Assembly: GCF_001519075.1 (NCBI RefSeq)
Contig: NZ_KQ954244.1
Span: 1,505,934-1,569,933, forward strand
Length of the DNA: 64,000 bases
Direction: 5' to 3'
Source: Novosphingobium fuchskuhlense
Lineage (GTDB): Bacteria; Pseudomonadota; Alphaproteobacteria; Sphingomonadales; Sphingomonadaceae
The translations under genes were made by a program, and so were the position numbers. This document shows positions 18,063-36,676 of this stretch, piece by piece; the stretch's first letter is position 1; each line of letters begins with the position of its first letter. Below the pieces are notes generated by a model. That model worked only from the letters and a program-made list of their open reading frames with translations, ran no database searches and had not been told where the DNA came from.

Positions 18063-18311
18063 AAGTATTTCCTGTTATATCTTTTGTTGCAGCAACACCT
18101 TGCAGGCCGTTGCTTGTGATTGGTGCTGACTCGCGCATTACTCCGGGCCTGTTACAAAGTAATGCCGGAAATGTTTCGATTTGCAAATTTTCGGATTTGA
18201 CAGGATGCTTCGCCCAACTGGTCTCGCTAGATCGGATGCGATGGTGGCTTGCCGCTCGCGGGGCCATTCCATAGGCTGAGGGCCTGAATTCCGTTGCGGT
18301 CGGGGGGCCAG

Positions 18312-20351
18312 ATGCACGCACGTTTTGGTAAACACGCAGCCGTGCTGGCGGGTCTTGTCCATGCCGTCATGGCTGCGACGCTGGCTGCCGCCGAACCCCC
18401 TGCTTCCCAATCCCCGGCCACATCTGTGGCCGTGACAGCTGCCCCGGCTCCGGTGCCATCTCCCGGTGCGACAGGCCTCGCTGGTTCGCCGGAAAAGATT
18501 TCGACGGCGCTGCTCTCGCAGCTGCCCTTCCTCACCGGCCCGCGTCTCTCTCCCGATGGGAAGCGGATCGCGGCCTATGTGACGATGAAGGGCAAGCAGA
18601 TGCTCGGCATCTTCACGCTCGAGGACGGCAAGACGAAGGTGTTCAATCCTGGCGATACGCTTGAACTGGGCTGGTTCCGCTGGGCCGGCAACGGCAGGCT
18701 GCTGTTCAGTGTGGGCAAGACCGTGCCGTGGGACGGCGACGATGCCTGGCAGACGCGGCTTCTGGTCTACGATCTGGCCGAGGACAAACAGCGCTTCATC
18801 GGTGGCTCGACCGAAGGGCTGACGGGGGACGACGTGCTCTGGGTCGATCCCGAGGGCAAATCGATCCTGCTCGCCTACCAGCGGACGATCTACGACTATC
18901 CCAGCGTTTCCTTGATCGACCTTGGCACCAACAAGGGCAGGCAGGTGGTCGCCGCGCGCGACGGGGTATGGGACTGGTATGCCGACGACAAGGGCGTGGT
19001 GCGGGCCGGCTTCATGTTTGGCGAGAGCCGCTGGAAAATGATCTATCGGGCGAAGGATGGCGAAGGTTTCCGCACGGTCGTGCGCGCCGACAACGACGAT
19101 GACGACGCCGGTTTCGACGCCTTCCGCATCTACCAGGGCAGCGACGATGGCTACCGCATCATGCTCAACGAGGCGACCGGGCGCTATGCGCTGTGGCGCT
19201 TCAACTTTTCCACCCGCAAGCGCGGCGATCTGGTGTTCGAGGCGCCGGGTGTCGACATCGACGATTTCGACACGCAGGTCGACGGCTCCAATCTCTACGC
19301 CGCCTGGTATACCGATGACCGCCCGCGCGCGCACTGGTTCGATGCGGAGCTCGGCAAGGTGCAGGAGGCCATCGACAAGGCCGTCAATGGCGCCGTGGGC
19401 GACCGGACGGCGACGATCGTCAGCTACACCCGCGATCGCATGCGCATGCTGGTCCATATAGGCGGGTCCAACGATCCGGGGCGCTATTACGTGTTCGACC
19501 GGGATGCCGGGGTCATGCAGCTCTTCGCCCAGGCCAACGAGAAGCTGAAGCCCGCACAACTGACGGCGACGCGCTACACCACCTACAAGACCCGCGATGG
19601 CCTGGAGATCCCGGCCTATCTCACGCTGCCAAAGGGACGCGAGGCGAAGAACCTGCCGCTGGTGATCATGCCGCACGGCGGCCCTTATGATGTGCGCGAC
19701 GACGGGACCTACGATGTCGATGTCCAGTTCCTGGCCAATCGGGGCTATGCCGTGCTGCAGCCCGAGTTCCGCGGGTCGGGCGGCTATGGCAAGGCGTTCT
19801 ACGAAAAGGGCGAGGGGCAGTGGGGCCGCGCCATGCAGGACGATCTCGACGACGGGATGGACTGGCTGGCGAAGCAGGGCACGATCGATCCCAAGCGGGT
19901 CTGCATCGTCGGCAGTTCCTATGGCGGCTATGCGGCACTGTGGGGGGCCGTGCGCAATCCCGAACGGTATCGCTGCGCGGCGAGCTTTGCCGGCATTTCC
20001 GATCTCAAGCGCCAGCTCAAGTACCAGATCGCCTTCAAGATTTCGAAGCGCTACCGCAAAGATTGGCGCAAAAAGGTGCAGGGTGAGGAAACCTTCGACC
20101 TGACAACCGTCTCGCCGCTCTATGCGGTCGACAAGCTCAAGGTGCCGCTGCTGATCGTCCACGGCGATGCAGACCAGCGCGTGCCCTACAAGCAATCGAA
20201 GCTCTATGCCGATGCGCTGGCCAAGGCCGGAAAGAGTTACGAATTCATCACGCTGAAGGGTGAGGGGCACGGGTTTTCGAGCGATACCAACCAGCAGCTC
20301 TGGCTCGACAAGCTGGAGGCCTTCCTGACGAAGTACAATCCGGCGTCCTGA
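18312..20351 (+). CDS. Secreted S9-family prolyl-oligopeptidase-type serine peptidase
   Basis: 679 residues from ATG 18312, with a G-run box upstream and a signal peptide (VLAGLVHAVMAATLAAAE). A beta-propeller region (about 60-400) precedes an alpha/beta-hydrolase domain. The catalytic triad is Ser536 in GSSYGGYA, Asp621 in HGDADQRVP and His653 in GEGHGFS. It should hydrolyse short peptides in the periplasm, resembling dipeptidyl/acylaminoacyl peptidases. A TTG-initiated extension to 18294 is less likely. An amidohydrolase gene follows 31 bases downstream. Confidence 0.9.
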   Translation: MHARFGKHAAVLAGLVHAVMAATLAAAEPPASQSPATSVAVTAAPAPVPSPGATGLAGSPEKISTALLSQLPFLTGPRLSPDGKRIAAYVTMKGKQMLGIFTLEDGKTKVFNPGDTLELGWFRWAGNGRLLFSVGKTVPWDGDDAWQTRLLVYDLAEDKQRFIGGSTEGLTGDDVLWVDPEGKSILLAYQRTIYDYPSVSLIDLGTNKGRQVVAARDGVWDWYADDKGVVRAGFMFGESRWKMIYRAKDGEGFRTVVRADNDDDDAGFDAFRIYQGSDDGYRIMLNEATGRYALWRFNFSTRKRGDLVFEAPGVDIDDFDTQVDGSNLYAAWYTDDRPRAHWFDAELGKVQEAIDKAVNGAVGDRTATIVSYTRDRMRMLVHIGGSNDPGRYYVFDRDAGVMQLFAQANEKLKPAQLTATRYTTYKTRDGLEIPAYLTLPKGREAKNLPLVIMPHGGPYDVRDDGTYDVDVQFLANRGYAVLQPEFRGSGGYGKAFYEKGEGQWGRAMQDDLDDGMDWLAKQGTIDPKRVCIVGSSYGGYAALWGAVRNPERYRCAASFAGISDLKRQLKYQIAFKISKRYRKDWRKKVQGEETFDLTTVSPLYAVDKLKVPLLIVHGDADQRVPYKQSKLYADALAKAGKSYEFITLKGEGHGFSSDTNQQLWLDKLEAFLTKYNPAS

Positions 20352-20382
20352 GCTCTCGCCATCGGCGCAGGGATCGGGCAGG

Positions 20383-21678
20383 ATGCCCGGCATGACCCGT
20401 ACTCTGCTCGCCGCTGCCGTGCTGGGGCTCTGCTCCACCACCGCCCCAAGTGCTGCCAATGCCGAAACGCTCTATGTCCGCGCCGGCCACCTCGTCGATC
20501 CCGAGGCAGGCGCGGTGCTGGGCCCGCGGCTGCTCAGGGTCGAGGATGGGCGGGTCGCCGCCGTGCTCGCCGATGGCCCCGTCCCGCAAGGGGCAAGGCT
20601 GGTCGACTGGTCTGCATTCACCGTTCTGCCCGGCCTGATCGATTGCCACGTCCACCTGGCAGATACCGGCCAGACTGCGAATGTCGCTGAGCCGCTGCTC
20701 CATTCGGCGATGGAGATCGCCTATCTCGGCGCGCGCAATGCGCGCACAACGCTGATGGCGGGCTTCACCACGGTGCATGATGTTGGCAGCTTTCGGGCCT
20801 TTGCCGATGTCGAGCTGCGCGAGGCGATCAACCGGGGCGATGTGGTCGGTCCGCGCATGCAGGCGGTCGGCGCTTATGTCACGGTGCCTGGCGGGGGCGG
20901 AGAAGTGACCGGTTTCGCGCCCGACGTGCGCATTCCGGAGGACCTGCGCGCCGGTGTCGTGACCGATGCGGCGGATGCGCGGGCAAAGGTGAGCTACCTG
21001 TTCCAGCACGGCGCGGACTCGATCAAGCTGATCGCGACCGGTGCGGTGCTGGCCAGTGGCACCGAGGCCGGCCAGCAGGAACTGACCGAGGACGAAATGC
21101 GCGTCGCGGTCGAAGTGGCTGCCGCGCGGCATTCCTGGGTGACCGCCCATGCGCATGGGGCGGCGGGCATCAAGGCCGCCATCCGCGCCGGAGTCCGCGC
21201 GATCGAACATGCCAGCCTGATCGACGATGAAGGCATCGCGCTCGCCAAGGCCAAGGGCGTCTGGCTCGACATGGATATCTATAACGGCGACTACATTGCC
21301 GACGTCGGCCGGCGTGAGCACTGGCCCGATAACTACCTGCGCAAGAACGACGAGACCACGGCTGCGCAGCGCGAGAGCTTTCGCAAGGCTGTCAAGGCGG
21401 GGGTGAAGCTCTCCTTCGGCACCGACGCGGGGGTCTATCCGCACGGCGAGAACGCACGCCAGTTTGCCTACATGGTGCGCTACGGGATGACACCGATGCA
21501 GGCGATCCAGTCCGCCACGACCAGCGCGGCGGAACTCATGGGCTGGAGCAAGGACGTCGGCGCGCTCTCACCCGGCCACTTTGCCGACATGATCGCGGTG
21601 CCGGGTGATCCCACCGCCGACGTGACCGTGCTGCAAAAGGTGGCGCATGTGATGAAGGGCGGCGAGGTGGTGCGCTGA
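20383..21678 (+). CDS. Secreted amidohydrolase of the imidazolonepropionase/prolidase-like branch
   Basis: 431 residues with a signal peptide (TLLAAAVLGLCSTTAPSAANA). Metal-site motifs are DCHVHL, SIKLIATG (possible carboxylated lysine), TAHAHG, IEHASL and GTDAGV, as in the binuclear amidohydrolases that include Xaa-Arg/Xaa-Pro dipeptidases. It is expected in the periplasm. Its position directly after the S9 peptidase suggests further cleavage of released dipeptides. The exact peptide bond specificity cannot be inferred. Confidence 0.85.
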   Translation: MPGMTRTLLAAAVLGLCSTTAPSAANAETLYVRAGHLVDPEAGAVLGPRLLRVEDGRVAAVLADGPVPQGARLVDWSAFTVLPGLIDCHVHLADTGQTANVAEPLLHSAMEIAYLGARNARTTLMAGFTTVHDVGSFRAFADVELREAINRGDVVGPRMQAVGAYVTVPGGGGEVTGFAPDVRIPEDLRAGVVTDAADARAKVSYLFQHGADSIKLIATGAVLASGTEAGQQELTEDEMRVAVEVAAARHSWVTAHAHGAAGIKAAIRAGVRAIEHASLIDDEGIALAKAKGVWLDMDIYNGDYIADVGRREHWPDNYLRKNDETTAAQRESFRKAVKAGVKLSFGTDAGVYPHGENARQFAYMVRYGMTPMQAIQSATTSAAELMGWSKDVGALSPGHFADMIAVPGDPTADVTVLQKVAHVMKGGEVVR

Positions 21679-21750
21679 GACTTTTGTGGGGCGCGCCGCG
21701 CGGCGCCTTGCCATAACCTTGGCGCAGTACAGTCTGGAGGGGAAAGCGGG

Positions 21751-23508
21751 ATGCACGACGTGATCATCCGAGGCGGCAGGATCGTCGATGGCTCGGGCTC
21801 CGCGCCATTCATCGGTGATGTGGCCTTCAAGGACGGGGTGATCACCGAGGTCGCCTCCCGGATTTCCGGCCCGGCCCGGCGCGAGATCGATGCCGAGGGC
21901 CATATCGTCACGCCGGGCTGGATCGACATCCACACCCATTACGACGGCCAGGTCAGCTGGGACGACGAGCTGGCACCTTCCTCGCACAATGGCGTGACCA
22001 CGGTGGTGATGGGCAACTGCGGCGTCGGTTTCGCGCCCGTCCGGCCCGGGCAGGAGAAGGAGCTGATCGAGCTGATGGAGGGGGTGGAGGACATCCCCGG
22101 AACGGCGCTCTACGAAGGGATCGAGTGGGGGCGCTGGGAGAGCTTCCCCGAATACATGGACTACATCGCCTCCCGTCAATACGCGATCGACGTGGGCGCG
22201 CAGATCGCCCACGGCGCGGTGCGTTACTACGCGATGGGCGAGCGCGGGCGGACCAACGAGGACGCGACGCCGGAAGAGATCGAGCGGATGGCCGATCTGG
22301 TCGAGGAAGCCGTGGCGGCTGGCGCGGTCGGCTTTTCCACCTCGCGCACCATCGGCCACCGCGCGCTCTGGGGCGAACCGGTGCCGGGGACCTTCGCGCC
22401 GGAGGAAGAACTTCTCGCCATCGCACGCCGCTTCAAAAAGCTCGGCAAGGGGGTGATCGAGGCGATCCCGGCGGGCACCGTCGGCAAGCTCGAGGCGCTG
22501 GGCGGCGAGCGCAGCGAACCGCTCGCCGAACTGGAGCTGTTCCGCCGCATTTCAGAGGAAAGCGGCAGGCCGCTGACCTTCACGCTGGTGGAGATCCGCG
22601 AATATGCGCCCGACCTGTGGCGCCAGATGCTGGACCGCTGCCGGGAAGCGAACGCGGGCGGCGCGCACCTCTTCCCGCAAGTGCCCTCGCGGATCATCGG
22701 CTTCATCCATGGGCTCAGCAGCTATCACGCCTTCATGCGCCGCCCGACCTATCTGGAGAAGGTGGCGCACTTGCCGCTGGCCGAGCGCGTCGAAGCGATG
22801 CGCGATCCCGAGATCAAGCGGCAGATCCTTTCCGAACGCGATGTGCCGCATGAGGCACCGGGGTCGATGCAGAACGTCTACGGCCTGTTCCGGCGCGGCG
22901 CGGCGAGCCTCTATCCGCTGACCGAGCCGATCGATCTGGAGGCCGGCAAGTCCGCCTCGATCGGCGCCAGGGCCAAGGCCGAAGGGCGTGAGGCGCTGGA
23001 GTATCTCTACGATGCGATGCTGGAGGACGAAGGCAAGAGCTTTCAGGCGCTGACCCGCGACAACCAGCCCAAGAGCCTTGCCGTGCTGGAGGAGATGCTG
23101 CGCCACCCCGATACGGTGACCGGCCTCAGCGATGCGGGCGCCCATGTCACGCTGATCTGCGACGCGACGATGCCGACGACCCAGCTCAGCTACTGGACCC
23201 GCGACCGCAAGAGCGGCCCGACGCTGCCGCTGGAGTTCCTTGTCCACAAGCAGACCGCGCGCAACGCCGCGCTCTATGGCTTCACCGATCGCGGGCTGCT
23301 GCAGCCGGGCAAGCGCGCGGACATCAACGTGATCGACTACGCGGGGCTTACCGTCTCGCCCCATGTCGCGCACCACGATCTGCCGGCGGGCGGCACGCGG
23401 CTGATGCAGCCGGTGAAGGGCTATGCCGCCACGTTCTGCAACGGCGTGCTGATCCGCGAGAACGACACCGATACAGGTGCACGGCCGGGGCGGCTCGTGC
23501 GCAGCTGA
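21751..23508 (+). CDS. Amidohydrolase family 3 protein, N-acyl-D-amino-acid deacylase-like
   Basis: 585 residues, no signal peptide, so probably cytosolic. It begins [16 protein letters not shown] and has DIHTHYDGQ (HxH), [13 protein letters not shown] (the metal-binding cysteine typical of D-aminoacylases), and [13 protein letters not shown] near the C-terminus. D-aminoacylases remove N-acyl groups from D-amino acids; many paralogues act on other cyclic or acylated amides. It follows the periplasmic amidohydrolase on the same strand with a GGAGGGGAAAG ribosome-binding site before ATG 21751. Confidence 0.85.
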   Translation: MHDVIIRGGRIVDGSGSAPFIGDVAFKDGVITEVASRISGPARREIDAEGHIVTPGWIDIHTHYDGQVSWDDELAPSSHNGVTTVVMGNCGVGFAPVRPGQEKELIELMEGVEDIPGTALYEGIEWGRWESFPEYMDYIASRQYAIDVGAQIAHGAVRYYAMGERGRTNEDATPEEIERMADLVEEAVAAGAVGFSTSRTIGHRALWGEPVPGTFAPEEELLAIARRFKKLGKGVIEAIPAGTVGKLEALGGERSEPLAELELFRRISEESGRPLTFTLVEIREYAPDLWRQMLDRCREANAGGAHLFPQVPSRIIGFIHGLSSYHAFMRRPTYLEKVAHLPLAERVEAMRDPEIKRQILSERDVPHEAPGSMQNVYGLFRRGAASLYPLTEPIDLEAGKSASIGARAKAEGREALEYLYDAMLEDEGKSFQALTRDNQPKSLAVLEEMLRHPDTVTGLSDAGAHVTLICDATMPTTQLSYWTRDRKSGPTLPLEFLVHKQTARNAALYGFTDRGLLQPGKRADINVIDYAGLTVSPHVAHHDLPAGGTRLMQPVKGYAATFCNGVLIRENDTDTGARPGRLVRS

Positions 23509-23801
23509 CGAGTCCCGCTGCAGGACAAGTTGACACGGTTGACACAGTCCTGAGGGGAAACTTGCCGGCGCGCGCACGTCTCGTTCCGGCACACCCGGAC
23601 GGTGCGAGAAACGGCTGATTTGCGTTGGATTCGCGGGGCATCCGGGGATCATGCCGGAAGGCCGCGGCTGTAGGACAGTGGTTTGTCGGCGCCAGCGATG
23701 CCGGGAGCCCCTGGGTTCAAGGGCCGCGGCCCTTACCCGTCGGAGGCTTTTTTCCTTGCCTGGTCCTTGCGCCGGCACCGCCAAGGCGCTTCACTGCGGC
23801 C

Positions 23802-25331
23802 ATGGCAACAACCCCGCGCCTCACCCGGCGATCCGCTCTGGCACTCGCTGCCGCGTCTGCTGCTGTGCTGGCGGAGGCGCGGGCGGCTGCGGCGCGCCCG
23901 TCGGGGCCGATCATGGCGCTGCCGGCGCACCGGCTGGCGACGATGATCGCGGCACGGGAGGTTTCGGCGGCCGAGGTGATGGCGGCCTGCCTCGACCGGA
24001 TCGAGCGGCTCAATCCCAAGGTCAACGCGGTGATCGCGGTGCAGGACCGGGAGGGGCTGCTCAAGCAGGCGGCAGCGGCGGATGCGGCAGTCAAGGCTGG
24101 CGCCGCACTTGGCCCGCTGCACGGCCTGCCCCATGCGGTGAAGGACCTCTCGCCGGTGGCGGGGCTGCCCTTCACAATGGGATCGCCGCTCTTCAAGGGC
24201 CAGATCGCCGCCGCCGACGGGCTGATGGTAGAGCGTCTGCGGCGGGCGGGCGTGATCTTCATCGGCAAGACCAATTCGCCCGAGTTCGGACTTGGCAGCC
24301 ACACCTTCAACCCGGTCTGGGGGACCACGCGCAATCCGTGGGACCTGACGCGTTCGGCGGGCGGCAGCACAGGGGGCGGTGCGGTCGCGCTAGCGCTCGA
24401 TCTGGTGCCGCTGGCCGATGGCAGCGATTATGGCGGTTCACTGCGCAACCCGGCGGGCTGGAACAATGTCTTCGGGCTGCGGCCAAGCCTGGGCCGGGTG
24501 CCCAATGATTCCGCCGATGACTGGCTGACCTCGATGGGTGTCGCGGGGCCGATGGCGCGCTCTGTCGCCGATCTGGCCCTCCTGTTTTCGGTGCAAGCGG
24601 GGTTCGATCCGCGCAAGCCGATGATGCTGGAAGGGAGCGGCGAGGCTTTCCGCGCCGTGACGCCCGAGGCGATGAAGGGCAAACGGATCGGCTGGGCGGG
24701 CGATCTGGGCGGGGCGGTGCCTTATGAACCCGGCGTGCTCGAGACCTGCCGCAAGGCGCTGGCGCGCTTTGAGGCGATGGGCGCGGTGGTCGAGGATGCG
24801 GTGCCCGATTTTCCGGTGGAGCAGGCGTGGCAGGCCTTCGTGAAGCTGCGCCACTGGCAGCAGGGCGGCAACCTGCTGGCGCTCTATCAGGACCCTGCGA
24901 AGCGCGCGCTGCTGAAAGAGGCGGCGGTGTGGGAAGTGGAGGGCGGCCTTGCGCTTTCAGCCTATGCAGTGAACGCGCTGTCGGCGGTGCGCAGCCAGTG
25001 GAGCCGCGCGGTGCACAATCTGTTTCAGCGCTTCGATTACTGGGTCATGCCGACCTCGCAGCTGTTCCCGTTCCCGGCGGACTGGGTCTACCCCGAGGCT
25101 ATCGCCGGGCAGACCATGCGCACCTACCACGAGTGGATGAAGGCGACGTGCCTGGTGACGCTTTCGGGCTGTCCGGCGGTGGCGGTGCCGGCTGGGTTCG
25201 GCCCTGCAGGCCTCCCCATCGGCCTCCAGATCGCCGCGCCGGTGCATGGGGAGGCGGCCTGCCTCGCGGCGGCGGCGGCCTGGGAAGCGGCGAGCGGCGA
25301 CATCGTGGGCAGGAAGCCGCCGCTCGTGTGA
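23802..25331 (+). CDS. Tat-exported amidase (amidase signature family)
   Basis: 509 residues from ATG 23802. The N-terminus has a twin-arginine motif followed by a hydrophobic stretch (LTRRSALALAAASAAVLAEA). The Ser-cisSer-Lys triad motifs are HAVKDL (Lys114), GGSTGGGAVALA and DGSDYGGSLRNPAGW. It hydrolyses carboxamides, probably in the periplasm. A longer frame upstream has no ribosome-binding site and out-of-family sequence. The 293 bases before it contain no gene I can support. It converges on kup with 18 bases between the stops. Confidence 0.88.
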   Translation: MATTPRLTRRSALALAAASAAVLAEARAAAARPSGPIMALPAHRLATMIAAREVSAAEVMAACLDRIERLNPKVNAVIAVQDREGLLKQAAAADAAVKAGAALGPLHGLPHAVKDLSPVAGLPFTMGSPLFKGQIAAADGLMVERLRRAGVIFIGKTNSPEFGLGSHTFNPVWGTTRNPWDLTRSAGGSTGGGAVALALDLVPLADGSDYGGSLRNPAGWNNVFGLRPSLGRVPNDSADDWLTSMGVAGPMARSVADLALLFSVQAGFDPRKPMMLEGSGEAFRAVTPEAMKGKRIGWAGDLGGAVPYEPGVLETCRKALARFEAMGAVVEDAVPDFPVEQAWQAFVKLRHWQQGGNLLALYQDPAKRALLKEAAVWEVEGGLALSAYAVNALSAVRSQWSRAVHNLFQRFDYWVMPTSQLFPFPADWVYPEAIAGQTMRTYHEWMKATCLVTLSGCPAVAVPAGFGPAGLPIGLQIAAPVHGEAACLAAAAAWEAASGDIVGRKPPLV

Positions 25332-25349
25332 GGGGCCCAAGCCCTGACC

Positions 25350-27299
25350 CTAGATCTTCAGCTGGCTGCCGAGTTCGACCACGCGGTTGGTGGGGAGCTT
25401 GAAGAAATCCATCGCGCTTTCTGAGGCCTTGAGCATCCAGGCGAAGAGCCTCTCGCGCCACAGCGCCATGCCGGGCACGGCGCAGGAGGCGATGAGCTTT
25501 TGCCGGCTGAGGAAGTAGCTGGTGTGGAGCGGTTCGAAGGTGAGGTCTGTCCCCGTGCAGGCGGCGGCAAGATCACGCGGGATGTCGACGTCTTCCATGA
25601 AGCCGTAGTGGAGGACCATGCGGTAGAAGCCGTGGCCTTCGGCATGGAATTCGGCGCGGGTGGCGGGGTCTAGCTGCGGCACATCCTCCACCTGCACGGT
25701 GAGCAGCACGACGCGCTCGTGGAGGACCTGGTTGTGCTTGAGGTTGTGGAGGAGCGCCGCGGGCAGAACGTCCGGCGAGGCGGAGAGGAACACGGCGGTG
25801 CCGCGCACGCGGTGCACCGAAGCGGCGGTGGACTGGATGAACACGGTGAGCGGCAGGCTGCCCTCCAGCATGCTCTCGCGCATCAGGCGGCGGCCGGTGG
25901 ACCAGGTGGTGAGCAGGGTGAAGATGGCGAGGCCGACGGCAATCGGGAACCACGCGCCTTCAAACAGCTTGGCAAGGCCCGAGGCCAGCAGCACGCTGTC
26001 GATGGCGATGAAGGTGAGGAAGCCCACCACCCCGCGCCAGACCGGCGCGCGCCAGATGCGGAAGACGACGACGTACTGCATCAGCGTCGTGATCAGCATG
26101 GTGGCAACGACAGCGAGGCCATAGGCAGGAAGCATGGCGGCCGAGGCCTGAAAGCCGATGACGAGCAGCGCGACCATGACCGCGAGGGTCCAGTTGATCG
26201 CGGGAATGTAGATCTGCCCTTGCGCGTGGCTCGATGTGTGCAGGATGCGCAGGCGGGGGAGAAAACCGAGCTGGATCGCCTGCTGCGTGACCGAGAAGGC
26301 TCCCGAAATGACCGCCTGGCTGGCGATGATCGTGGCGAGCGTCGCGATTACCAGCAGCGGGATTGTGAGATGGGCCGGCACCATGTGGAAGAACGGATTG
26401 TCGACGAATTCGGGGTGCTTCAGCAGCATTGCGGCCTGGCCCATGTAGTTGAGCATGAGCGCGGGAACGCAGATCGAGAGCCAGGCGATGGTGATGGGCA
26501 CGCGGCCGAAGTGGCCCATATCGGCATAGAGCGCCTCGGTGCCGGTGATCGCGTAGACGATGGCACCCAGCGAGAGAAACGAGAACAGCGGATGCGCGGC
26601 GAAGAACCGCACCATCCAGACGGGATTGAGCGCGCCGACGACTTCCGGGGTCTGCACGATATGGGTGATGCCCATCGCGGCTATGGTGGCGAAATAGACG
26701 AGCATGACCGGGCCGAACAGGCGGCCGACCTTGTCGGTGCCGCGGCTCTGGATGGCAAAGAGGCCGATCAGGATGGCGAGTGCGATCGTCACGATCCACG
26801 GCTTGAAGGCGGAGCTGACGACGCCGAGCCCCTCGACCGCCGAGATGACGGAGATGGCGGGCGTGAGCATGGCATCGGCGAAGAAGAGCGCGGTGGCAAA
26901 CAGCGCGCCGGTGAGGAGCAGGCGCTGGGGTGCACGCGCGCCGAGTTCGCGGTTGATCAGGGCATAGAGCGCGAGGCTGCCGCCTTCGCCCTTGTTGTCG
27001 CAGCGCATGACGATGAAGACATATTTGACCGTGACGACGAAGACGAAGGCCCAGAAGATGAGGCTGACGATGCCGTAGAGATCGGTGATCGTGGTGGAGA
27101 GGTGATAGCGCGGATCAAGCGTGGCCTGCAGGGCATAGAGCGGACTGGTGCCGATATCGCCGAAGACCACGCCGAGCGCGCCGAGGGTGAGCGCGGCGCG
27201 GCTGGTGCCGTGGGCGGGGGTGGGAGAAGGGGCGGGTGATGCCGTGGAGACGGCCGAGTCTGGCTGTTTCATGCCGCGCGAGGTGCGCCGGGTGTGCAT
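25350..27299 (-). CDS. kup: Low-affinity potassium transporter Kup
   Basis: 649 residues, standard Kup length. The signature GALGVVFGDIGTSPLYAL starts near residue 40, followed by about twelve membrane segments to residue 470 and a cytosolic C-terminal domain (VFLSASPDVLPAALLHNLKHN). Kup is a proton-coupled K+ uptake system in the inner membrane. ATG 27299 is preceded by GGAAA. It is transcribed divergently, 77 bases from the KdpD-KdpE hybrid regulator, which suggests that potassium supply is its regulatory input. Confidence 0.95.
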   Translation of the reverse strand: MHTRRTSRGMKQPDSAVSTASPAPSPTPAHGTSRAALTLGALGVVFGDIGTSPLYALQATLDPRYHLSTTITDLYGIVSLIFWAFVFVVTVKYVFIVMRCDNKGEGGSLALYALINRELGARAPQRLLLTGALFATALFFADAMLTPAISVISAVEGLGVVSSAFKPWIVTIALAILIGLFAIQSRGTDKVGRLFGPVMLVYFATIAAMGITHIVQTPEVVGALNPVWMVRFFAAHPLFSFLSLGAIVYAITGTEALYADMGHFGRVPITIAWLSICVPALMLNYMGQAAMLLKHPEFVDNPFFHMVPAHLTIPLLVIATLATIIASQAVISGAFSVTQQAIQLGFLPRLRILHTSSHAQGQIYIPAINWTLAVMVALLVIGFQASAAMLPAYGLAVVATMLITTLMQYVVVFRIWRAPVWRGVVGFLTFIAIDSVLLASGLAKLFEGAWFPIAVGLAIFTLLTTWSTGRRLMRESMLEGSLPLTVFIQSTAASVHRVRGTAVFLSASPDVLPAALLHNLKHNQVLHERVVLLTVQVEDVPQLDPATRAEFHAEGHGFYRMVLHYGFMEDVDIPRDLAAACTGTDLTFEPLHTSYFLSRQKLIASCAVPGMALWRERLFAWMLKASESAMDFFKLPTNRVVELGSQLKI

Positions 27300-27376
27300 T
27301 AAGTTTCCATGTGGATTGCGATCAGCCGGGCGCGGCGGCGCGGGACTTTGGCGGTGCGGCGCGGTAGAAGGCGGGC

Positions 27377-33435
<6,059 letters not shown>

Positions 33436-33439
<4 letters not shown>

Positions 33440-34457
33440 CGATGATCATCGACTGCCATGGCCACTATACCGTGCTGCCCAAGGCGCACGACGAATGGCG
33501 CGAGGCGCAGAAGGCGGCGTTCAAGGCGGGAACGCCGTGCCCGCCCTATCCCGACATTTCCGACGACGAGATCCGCGCGACGATCGAGGCGAACCAGTTG
33601 CGCCTGATCAAGGAGCGCGGCGCGGACATGACGATCTTTTCGCCGCGAGCGAGCGCGATGGCACCGCATGTGGGCGATCAATCGGTCGCGGTGCCGTGGG
33701 CGCAGGCGTGCAACACCCTGATCGCGCGGGTGGTGGGGCTGTTCCCCGAGACCTTTGCGGGCGTGTGCATGCTGCCGCAATCGCCAGAGGCAGACCTGAC
33801 CTCGTCCATCGCGGAGTTGGAGCGCTGCGTGACCGAGCTGGGCTTCATCGGCTGCAATCTCAATCCCGATCCGGGCGGCGGCTTCTTCAAGCATCCGCCG
33901 CTCACCGATCCGTACTGGTTCCCGCTCTACGAGAAGATGGTGGAACTGGATGTGCCGGCGATGATCCACGTGTCCGGCTCGTGCAATCCGGCCCAGCACG
34001 CGACGGGGGCCTACTACATCGCGGCGGATACCATCGCCTTCATGCAGCTGCTGGAAGGCGATCTCTTCAGCCGGTTCCCGACTTTGCGCTTCATCATCCC
34101 GCATGGCGGCGGCGCGGTGCCCTATCACTGGGGGCGCTATCGGGGCCTTGCGGACATGCTCAAGAAGCCGGACCTGCAGAGCCACCTGATGAACAACGTG
34201 TTCTTCGATACCTGCGTCTACCACCAGCCGGGGATCAACCTGCTGGCCGATGTGATCGAGACCAAGAACATCCTGTTCGGCAGCGAGATGGTCGGCGCGG
34301 TGCGCGGGATCGATCCGACGACCGGGCACTATTTCGACGACACCAAGCGCTATGTCGACGCGCTCGATATCACCGACGAGGCGCGCCACGCGATCTTCGA
34401 GGGCAATGCCCGCCGCGTCTATCCGCGCCTCGATGCCAAGCTCAAGGAGATGGGCAA

Positions 34458-34461
<4 letters not shown>
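33436..34461 (+). CDS. ligJ: 4-oxalomesaconate hydratase LigJ
   Basis: 341 residues, equal to SYK-6 LigJ. It is an amidohydrolase-family (ACMSD-like) zinc protein: IIDCHGHYTVLPKA with the HxH pair at 8 and 10, MIHVSGSCNP, FIIPHGGGAVPYHWGRY, and FGSEMVGAVRGIDP. It hydrates 4-oxalomesaconate to 4-carboxy-4-hydroxy-2-oxoadipate. The ATGA overlap with the preceding dehydrogenase and the GTGA overlap with ligA show a coupled operon. Confidence 0.95.
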
Positions 34462-36662
<2,201 letters not shown>

Positions 36663-36676
36663 AACAGGAGGCGCGG

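Noticed and set aside
16299..18119. Plus-strand 606-residue frame opposite the RTX gene
   Set aside because: Its repeats are the reverse complement of the RTX nonapeptides; the minus-strand frame has the secretion-type C-terminus and a ribosome-binding site.
23690..23730. tRNA-like GGGTTCAAG sequence
   Set aside because: The T-loop-like string is present but the flanking bases do not form a five-base T stem, and no acceptor or anticodon stem fits.
25719..27239. 506-residue plus-strand open frame opposite kup
   Set aside because: It is antisense to a complete Kup transporter, is extremely rich in Glu, Asp and Arg from the complementary codons, and has no family signature.
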